Part shown: piece by piece, positions 5,554 to 10,405 of the stretch
Layout of the letters: each line of letters opens with the position of its first letter
Numbering within the stretch: position 1 is the first letter of the stretch
Source: an uncultured Collinsella sp.
Lineage (GTDB): Bacteria; Actinomycetota; Coriobacteriia; Coriobacteriales; Coriobacteriaceae
DNA: 10,405 nucleotides
Assembly: GCA_900552395.1 (NCBI GenBank)
Contig: URZJ01000051.1
Coordinates: 1-10,405, forward strand
Direction: 5' to 3'
Notes under the pieces: generated by a model
The model's database searches: none
The model's input: the letters and a program-made list of their open reading frames with translations, nothing else
Told to the model about the DNA's origin: nothing
Translations under genes and position numbers: made by a program

Positions 5554-6858
5554 TTGAATAGCCAGCTGATCCAACAGGGCCGCGCCGCTTACCGCGCGGG
5601 TGATTTTTCCGCTGCAGCCCAGATGCTTGGGGCGGCAAAGACTCCCGATGAGATTATGGGCGAGGCCGACCACCTTCGTGGCAACGCCTTGATGCACCTG
5701 GGCATGTATGCCGAGGCCGCCGAGGCCTATGCCGCCGCCCTCAACGACGGCACCTACGGCAAGCGCGGCGCGCTGCTCACCAACCGCGGCAAGGCGCTCG
5801 CCGCGGTGGGCGACTACACGACGGCCGCTCAGGCGTTCTCTGCTGCTACGCAGGATGCTTCCTATGCCACGCCGTTCAAGGCCTATCTGGGTCTGGGCAA
5901 TGCGCTGTTCCAATCGGGCGACTATGCCAACGCGGGAACCGCCTTCCGTCAGGCTGCCATCGACGGCGCCAATCCGGCTCCTGCCGCCGCACTCGGCGAG
6001 CTCGGTCGTTGCTTCATTAAGCTCGGCCGTCCGGCGGATGCCGTGGAGACCTACCGCACGGCTATCGACTTTGCCGGCCCCCGCGACGACACGCGTGCGC
6101 TCAACGCCGGCATGGGTCAGGCGCTTTCTGCCGCCGGCCGTCCCTCCGACGCACTCGACGCCTTTAACGCCGCTACTGCCGATGGCATCTACCAGCTCAC
6201 CTCCGAGCAGGCCGATGAGCTTGCCCGCGTGCAGGATTCGCTTGCTGCGCTGTCTGCCCAGACGGCTATGGCCACGGCTCCGGCGCCCGCGATGGACGCT
6301 CCTGCCGTCGATCCGCTCGATCCTACGGGCGCGACCGGTCAGTTTATGCCCGATCCCTCGGACACCGGCTTCTTTACGCTGTCCGAGTCCGAGATGGTCC
6401 AGCAGGACCGTCAGGATCGTAAGCAGGCCAAGGTCCGTCGTCGCCATCGCCACACGGGTCTTAAAGTCTTCATCGTGCTGCTTCTGCTCATTTTGATCGC
6501 CGCGGGCGGTCTGGGCTTTGCCTACACGCGCGGCTTTGGCTTCCCGTCTCAGGAGTCTGTCGTTACCGATCTGTTCCAGGCTGCCGGCGACGGTGACGCC
6601 GCAAAGGCCGAGTCTTGCCTGGCCTCGAGCCTGTCCGAGGACGCTAAGTCGATGATCATCTCCTCGATTCCGCAGGGTGCCACCGTGTCCGTCGAGGGCA
6701 TGGATCAGTCCATGACCGAGACGACCGCCAAGGTGAAGGCATCGCTGTCCAAGGGCGGCGAGCAGGAGTACACCGTCAAATTCGTGCGCTCCGACAACCA
6801 TATCGGCTGGGCCGTTTCTTCGCTTGATATGGATTTCTCGGCTGCTGACAACCAGTAG
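5554..6858 (+). CDS. tetratricopeptide-repeat membrane protein with extracytoplasmic C-terminal domain
   Basis: The 434-residue product starts at TTG 5554, preceded by AAAGGGG ending 6 nt upstream; the first three bases of that stretch overlap the end of the isomerase gene. Residues 1 to about 230 contain about six tandem helical hairpins of TPR type, recognisable by recurring A-x-G-D/K-x-x-A-A-x-x-F/Y patterns such as GDYTTAAQAF and GDYANAGTAF. TPRs are protein-docking surfaces. A linker rich in Ala and Pro, a basic block (RRRHRH) and one hydrophobic helix at about 303-325 follow. The last 105 residues have the look of a small NTF2-like/DUF4878-type domain outside the membrane (a helix beginning SVVTDLFQAAGDGDAAKAE, then beta-rich sequence). 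The role is unknown. The position between a folding catalyst and the mre cluster suggests an envelope function, which is inference. Confidence 0.88.
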   Translation: MNSQLIQQGRAAYRAGDFSAAAQMLGAAKTPDEIMGEADHLRGNALMHLGMYAEAAEAYAAALNDGTYGKRGALLTNRGKALAAVGDYTTAAQAFSAATQDASYATPFKAYLGLGNALFQSGDYANAGTAFRQAAIDGANPAPAAALGELGRCFIKLGRPADAVETYRTAIDFAGPRDDTRALNAGMGQALSAAGRPSDALDAFNAATADGIYQLTSEQADELARVQDSLAALSAQTAMATAPAPAMDAPAVDPLDPTGATGQFMPDPSDTGFFTLSESEMVQQDRQDRKQAKVRRRHRHTGLKVFIVLLLLILIAAGGLGFAYTRGFGFPSQESVVTDLFQAAGDGDAAKAESCLASSLSEDAKSMIISSIPQGATVSVEGMDQSMTETTAKVKASLSKGGEQEYTVKFVRSDNHIGWAVSSLDMDFSAADNQ

Positions 6859-6880
6859 TGACCTTATGGGATTTAGCTTT

Positions 6881-6913
6881 GCCCGGCGCTTCACCGCAAG
6901 TGAGGCGCCGGGC
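6881..6913 (+). terminator. strong intergenic hairpin between TPR gene and mreB
   Basis: GCCCGGCGCTTCAC (6881-6894) and GTGAGGCGCCGGGC (6900-6913) pair over 14 bp with one G-U pair, closing a CGCAA loop. It lies 22 bases after the TPR stop codon. A T-run is missing on both strands, so it is not a textbook intrinsic terminator. It may terminate inefficiently, with help from a factor, or protect the 3' end of the upstream message. Confidence 0.45.
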
Positions 6914-6922
6914 TTGCGCTAG

Positions 6923-6928
6923 TATGAT
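6923..6928 (+). promoter_or_regulatory. candidate -10 element for the mre operon
   Basis: TATGAT matches five of six consensus bases and lies just after the hairpin. No acceptable -35 hexamer is found 16-19 bp upstream, where the hairpin's 3' arm sits. A start near 6935 would give a leader of about 39 nt before the mreB TTG codon. Confidence 0.3.
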
Positions 6929-6973
6929 GAGCTAGTAGTTTTCCAGCAATCATCCAACACATCAGGAGTTGCG

Positions 6974-8017
6974 TTGTTTTCTTTGATGGATATGTTCTTC
7001 GGTAGCTATGCGGGCGATCTTGCCATCGACCTCGGCACCGCCAATACGCTTGTCTCCGTGCGCGGCAAGGGCATCGTCATTCGCGAGCCCTCTGTTGTCG
7101 CCATCGACAAGAACGACGAGCGCATCTTGGCGGTCGGTATCGAGGCAAAGCGCATGCTCGGCCGTACGCCCGGCAACATCGTGGCCGTTCGTCCCCTGAA
7201 GGACGGCGTCATCGCCGACTTCGATGTTACCGAGGCCATGCTTCGCTACTTTATCGACAAGGCGTCCGAGAAGCGCTATCCGTGGACTCCGCGTCCGCGT
7301 GTTGTCGTCTGCGTTCCCTCCGGTGTCACGTCGGTCGAGAAGCGTGCTGTCTTTGAGGCCACGATCCAGGCCGGTGCCCGCCAGGCCTATCTGATCGAAG
7401 AGCCCATGGCGGCTGCCATCGGCGCCGACCTGCCCGTCGAGGAACCCACCGGCTCCATGGTCATCGACATCGGTGGCGGTACCACCGAGGTTGCCGTTAT
7501 CGCTATGGGCGGCATCGTCGTCTCGCAGTCCATCCGTATTGCCGGCGACGAGTTCGATCAGGCCATCCTCACGCACGTTCGTGATGCCTACAACCTGGCC
7601 ATCGGCGAGCGTACGGCAGAGGACATCAAGATCAAGGTCGGCTCCGCCGTGCCGCTCAAGGACGAGCTCGACGTCGAGGTCAACGGCCGCGACGTGATCA
7701 CCGGTCTGCCCAAGACCGTGCGCATCGAGAGCGAGGAGATTCGTCGCGCACTCAACAAGCCGCTCGACGAGATGGCCAAGGCCGTCAAGGACGCACTCGA
7801 CGCTACGCCTCCCGATCTTGCCTCGGACCTTATGTACTATGGCATTTTGCTGACCGGTGGCGGCGCGCTGCTGCGCGGTCTCGATGTGCGCCTGCGCGAT
7901 GAGACCGGCGTTTCGGTCAATGTTAGCCCCACGGCGCTCGATAACGTTGTTAACGGCTGTGCCCGCGTGCTCGAGGCCAATGCGTTTGATGGCGGCTTCG
8001 TCCAGACCAATGCTTAA
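6974..8017 (+). CDS. mreB: rod shape-determining protein MreB
   Basis: MreB is the bacterial actin homologue. It polymerises on the inner face of the membrane and guides the elongasome that inserts lateral peptidoglycan. The 347-residue length is normal. The actin-fold nucleotide-binding motifs are all present: phosphate loop 1 at AIDLGTANT (17-25), EEPMAAAIGA with the catalytic-region glutamates at 142-143, phosphate loop 2 at VIDIGGGTTEVAV (163-175), and the adenosine motif TGGGALLRGL (294-303). The hydrophobic N-terminal segment (residues 1-9, with Phe, Leu, Met) fits the membrane-binding tip known for MreB. TTG 6974 is the likely start because AGGAG lies 5 nt upstream; ATG 6986 would leave that site 17 nt away. 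It is the first gene of mreBCD-mrdA. Confidence 0.98.
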   Translation: MFSLMDMFFGSYAGDLAIDLGTANTLVSVRGKGIVIREPSVVAIDKNDERILAVGIEAKRMLGRTPGNIVAVRPLKDGVIADFDVTEAMLRYFIDKASEKRYPWTPRPRVVVCVPSGVTSVEKRAVFEATIQAGARQAYLIEEPMAAAIGADLPVEEPTGSMVIDIGGGTTEVAVIAMGGIVVSQSIRIAGDEFDQAILTHVRDAYNLAIGERTAEDIKIKVGSAVPLKDELDVEVNGRDVITGLPKTVRIESEEIRRALNKPLDEMAKAVKDALDATPPDLASDLMYYGILLTGGGALLRGLDVRLRDETGVSVNVSPTALDNVVNGCARVLEANAFDGGFVQTNA

Positions 8018-8038
8018 TTTCCAAAAGGTGGATTCCAT

Positions 8039-9037
8039 TTGGCACGATCTTCGGGTTTCTCCACAAATCTGAATACCAAGCGACAATCAACGGGTATGCG
8101 CCCGTTGATTGTTTTCAGCCTGATTTCGGTGTTGCTGCTCACGTTTTACATCCGCGAGGGCGAGGCAGGACCGATTCATGCCGTGCGCTCGGGCGTGACG
8201 ACGATTACCTCGCCGGTGCGCTTTGTGGGCTCGGCTGTGGCGGCTCCCTTCAATGCGATCGGTAACGTGTTCTCTAACCTTACGGCGTCGCAGGACACGC
8301 TTGACGAGCTTAAGAAGCAAAACGAGGAACTGACCTCTAAGGTTGCCGAGCTCTCCGAGGCTCAAAAGACCGCCGAGCGACTGGAGGGGCTGGTCGGCCT
8401 GCAGTCGACCTACAACCTCAAATCAACCGCAGCTCGTATCGTCGGCGCTTCGGGCGATGCCTGGACCTCGACCGTCACCATCGATAAGGGTTCTGCCGAC
8501 GGTCTTACCATCAACATGCCTGTGACGAGTTCTGCCGGTGTCATAGGCCAGATTATCGAGGTCTCGGCCAAGACGTCCACCGTGCGCCTGATTGGCGACG
8601 AGAACTCGGGCGTATCCGCTATGGTGCAGGACACGCGCGCCCAGGGCATGCTGCAGGGTCAGGCTGACGGCACGCTGCGTCTTGAGTACGTGAGCGTCGA
8701 CTCCGACGTTAAGGTTGGCGACATCATCGTGACCTCGGGCATTGGCGGTGTGTTCCCCAAGGGTCTACCGCTCGGCACCGTCTCGTCGGTTGAGAAATCG
8801 GCAAACGACGTGTACTACACCATTGTGGTGCGCGCCCAGACGACGGCCGAGAACAACGAGGAAGTGCTGGTCATTACCTCGCTGACCGACGAACAGTCGG
8901 CCTCGGATGAGGACGTGAACACGGCCAACAGCACGCCGCAGGGAACGTCGCGCGATGCTGCGACCAAGACGAAGGACGAGAGCCCGGATGACAGTTCCGA
9001 CACGTCCGAGACGACCGATTCCGGCTCGAGCGAATAG
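8039..9037 (+). CDS. mreC: rod shape-determining protein MreC
   Basis: MreC is a bitopic elongasome protein whose external part binds and activates PBP2. The 332-residue product has a short cytoplasmic N-terminus, a membrane helix at about 20-38, a coiled coil at about 79-121 (a heptad-like stretch beginning DTLDELKKQNEEL), and the beta-barrel MreC domain from about 130 to 278, with the typical GVIGQ and VTSGIGGVFPKGLPLG sequences. Residues 280-332 form a tail rich in Ser, Thr, Asp and Glu that is not part of the conserved fold. TTG 8039 is the start, with AAGGTGG ending 7 nt upstream. ATG 8096 would remove the cytoplasmic N-terminus and has no such site. It follows mreB by 21 bases, within one operon. 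Confidence 0.96.
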   Translation: MARSSGFSTNLNTKRQSTGMRPLIVFSLISVLLLTFYIREGEAGPIHAVRSGVTTITSPVRFVGSAVAAPFNAIGNVFSNLTASQDTLDELKKQNEELTSKVAELSEAQKTAERLEGLVGLQSTYNLKSTAARIVGASGDAWTSTVTIDKGSADGLTINMPVTSSAGVIGQIIEVSAKTSTVRLIGDENSGVSAMVQDTRAQGMLQGQADGTLRLEYVSVDSDVKVGDIIVTSGIGGVFPKGLPLGTVSSVEKSANDVYYTIVVRAQTTAENNEEVLVITSLTDEQSASDEDVNTANSTPQGTSRDAATKTKDESPDDSSDTSETTDSGSSE

Positions 9038-9048
9038 GGGGCATGTCC

Positions 9049-9615
9049 ATGGATCTACATGAGCAGGGGATGAGCTCCCGCACGTTTGTAATCGCCGCCA
9101 TCGTGTGCGTGCTGTTGCAGGCAGGCCTGGCACCGCAGATCTCCATTGCGGGCGGTCGCGTCAACTTTATGATTATCCTGGTGTGCCTAAGCGTGTTCTC
9201 GGGCGACCCGACCCGTGCCGTCGTGTGCGGTTTTTGCAGCGGCTTGTTCTATGACCTTTCCGCTGCCGTGCCGGTGGGCGTTATGTCGCTCCTGCTGACC
9301 GTGGGTTCTTTTGCCCTGGTGCATAGCGCTGCCGGTCAGACGGGCGGTACCCCGAGTGCGCGCGGCATCACTGTGGGCGCCTTCGCGTTCGTCATTAATG
9401 TGATCTACAGCATCATCTTGCTGTTTATGGGTTTGGAGACGAGCTTTGTCGTGGCGATCTTCGGCCATGCACTGCCGTCTTCGATCCTGACGGGTCTGGT
9501 TGCCATTCCGTTTTTGATGTCCGGCGTCGTGCCGCAGTCCGGTTATGGATTCTCCGCACGTGGCGGACGCCAGACGGGCATGCGCTTTAAGCCCAAGACC
9601 CGTAAGCTCAAATAG
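9049..9615 (+). CDS. mreD: rod shape-determining membrane protein MreD
   Basis: MreD is a small multi-helix membrane protein of the elongasome that modulates MreC activation of PBP2. From ATG 9049 it has 188 residues and about five hydrophobic segments. It shows the MreD signature GFCSGLFYDLS at 61-71, with the conserved Gly and Asp. The C-terminus is short and basic. The GGGGG ribosome-binding stretch (9037-9041) overlaps the mreC stop codon and lies 7 nt before ATG 9049. The upstream in-frame ATG 9043 would leave one base only, so 9049 is preferred, although 9043 cannot be excluded. The gap to mreC is at most 11 bases and mrdA starts 13 bases after its stop. Confidence 0.93.
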   Translation: MDLHEQGMSSRTFVIAAIVCVLLQAGLAPQISIAGGRVNFMIILVCLSVFSGDPTRAVVCGFCSGLFYDLSAAVPVGVMSLLLTVGSFALVHSAAGQTGGTPSARGITVGAFAFVINVIYSIILLFMGLETSFVVAIFGHALPSSILTGLVAIPFLMSGVVPQSGYGFSARGGRQTGMRFKPKTRKLK

Positions 9616-9628
9616 GGGAGGCTCGTAG

Positions 9629-10405
9629 ATGTCTTCCCAGATGACGGTTATTATCGCCGGTATCGTGCTGGTTGTGGCCATCGTGGTCGCACTGGTCATC
9701 ATGCGTCGCGGCGATTCTCGTTTTACCTACGATACGCAGCATGGAACGGCCCCGCGCGCCACCGAGGGCGAGGGCAATACCGCGGCGACCGCCTTTAAGG
9801 GCCGCTTCTCCATCCTCACCACGGGTGTGGGCGCGATGTTCGCGGCGCTTGCCGTCAAGCTGTGGGGCATGCAGATGGTCTCGTCGGACTATTACGAAAA
9901 GCAGGCTAATAGCAATCAGACGCGCACCGTTACCACACCCGCTGTGCGCGGCCGCATCCTCGACCGCAATGGCGTGGCACTTGTCCAGAACCGTCCCTCA
10001 CTTGCTGTCGTGGCCTACCGCGACCTTGCCGAGGATGAGGTTCTGGTTCGCCATCTTGCCAACGTGCTCGGTATGCCCTACGTGGCGGTTCTGCGCAATA
10101 TTCAGGACAATTCCGAGGGCGCTCAGAGCCTGCATACCATCGCGACGGACGTCCGTCGCTCCACGGTTGCCTATATTCAGGAGCACGCCGGCGAGTTCCC
10201 GGGCGTCAAGATTGCCGAGCGTACCGAGCGCCAGTATCCATATGGCGAGACGGCATGCCATATCTTGGGCTATACCGGCACCATTACCTCCGAGCAGCTC
10301 GAGGCCCAGAATAAGAAAACCTCTGGTGATGATGATGCTTCTGCTGGCCGGATTACGTACCAGTCGGGCGATATCGTGGGCCAGGCGGGTGTTGAGAGCT
10401 ACTAC
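9629..10405 (+). CDS. mrdA: penicillin-binding protein 2 (class B transpeptidase), N-terminal part
   Basis: PBP2 is the elongasome transpeptidase that cross-links new lateral peptidoglycan outside the membrane. The window shows 259 codons, and the gene continues beyond the end, so the catalytic SxxK, SxN and KTG motifs are not visible. ATG 9629 has AGGGGAGG ending 7 nt upstream. The dimerisation/pedestal domain is recognised by RGRILDRNG (107-115), QYPYGETACHILGYTG near 208-223, and GDIVGQAGVESYY at the window end. Unusually there are two hydrophobic segments, at about 6-25 and 61-81, instead of one anchor. Between them lies a polar linker with RR at 26-27 and KGR at 57-59. By the positive-inside rule this loop would be cytoplasmic, putting both the N-terminus and the enzymatic domain outside. 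Position after mreD is the standard arrangement. Confidence 0.95.
   Translation, partial: MSSQMTVIIAGIVLVVAIVVALVIMRRGDSRFTYDTQHGTAPRATEGEGNTAATAFKGRFSILTTGVGAMFAALAVKLWGMQMVSSDYYEKQANSNQTRTVTTPAVRGRILDRNGVALVQNRPSLAVVAYRDLAEDEVLVRHLANVLGMPYVAVLRNIQDNSEGAQSLHTIATDVRRSTVAYIQEHAGEFPGVKIAERTERQYPYGETACHILGYTGTITSEQLEAQNKKTSGDDDASAGRITYQSGDIVGQAGVESYY

Noticed and set aside
5533..6894. 453-codon open frame on the minus strand opposite the TPR gene
   Set aside because: It is a low-complexity shadow without motifs. The plus-strand TPR protein has clear repeats, a ribosome-binding site and a membrane helix.
6962..8086. 374-codon open frame on the minus strand opposite mreB
   Set aside because: It is the antisense shadow of mreB, which is unmistakable on the plus strand.
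1..10405. mobile element, phage, toxin-antitoxin or CRISPR system
   Set aside because: No transposase, integrase, terminal inverted repeats, spacer-repeat arrays or paired small toxin genes could be found. Gene content is mainly housekeeping.

Overview
The window is a stretch of moderately high-GC chromosome, densely coded and almost entirely on the + strand. Protein style, GTG/TTG start usage and gene order suggest a Coriobacteriia actinobacterium close to Collinsella. This is an inference from recognisable protein families, not from a database search. No insertion sequence, integrase, CRISPR array or phage gene is visible, so most of it looks like core genome. No stretch longer than 300 bases lacks a gene or RNA.

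Layout: (1) positions 1-533, minus strand, hold the 5' part of a type I DAHP synthase gene (first step of the shikimate pathway). Its leader contains an intrinsic-terminator hairpin lying inside a 20-codon upstream ORF, which looks like transcription attenuation. (2) A divergent, near-consensus promoter drives a tRNA-Arg(CCG) gene that ends in an intrinsic terminator. (3) A P-type cation ATPase of the HAD-IC/CtpE-like type follows. It stops after what should be an internal C-terminal membrane segment, and its stop codon overlaps (ATGA) the start of an ORF resembling the C-terminal end of a sodium:solute symporter with a very basic tail. This looks like a deletion or fusion scar. (4) A zinc-ribbon, single-pass membrane protein of unknown role comes next. 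(5) From a strong promoter follow a cyclophilin-type peptidyl-prolyl isomerase and a TPR membrane protein, closely spaced. (6) After a strong hairpin comes the cell-shape cluster mreB-mreC-mreD and the start of mrdA (PBP2), which runs off the window end.

How the genes work together: mreB, mreC, mreD and PBP2 form the elongasome core that directs lateral peptidoglycan synthesis, and their tight spacing with good ribosome-binding sites indicates one operon. The isomerase/TPR pair just upstream may be a separate unit ending at the hairpin at 6881-6913. The zinc-ribbon and TPR proteins share a plan (cytoplasmic N-terminal domain, basic juxtamembrane stretch, one membrane helix, extracytoplasmic C-terminal domain), but no function can be assigned to either.

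The points most worth a second look are the DAHP synthase leader (possible tyrosine-sensing attenuator), the ATPase/symporter junction, and the extra N-terminal membrane helix of PBP2.
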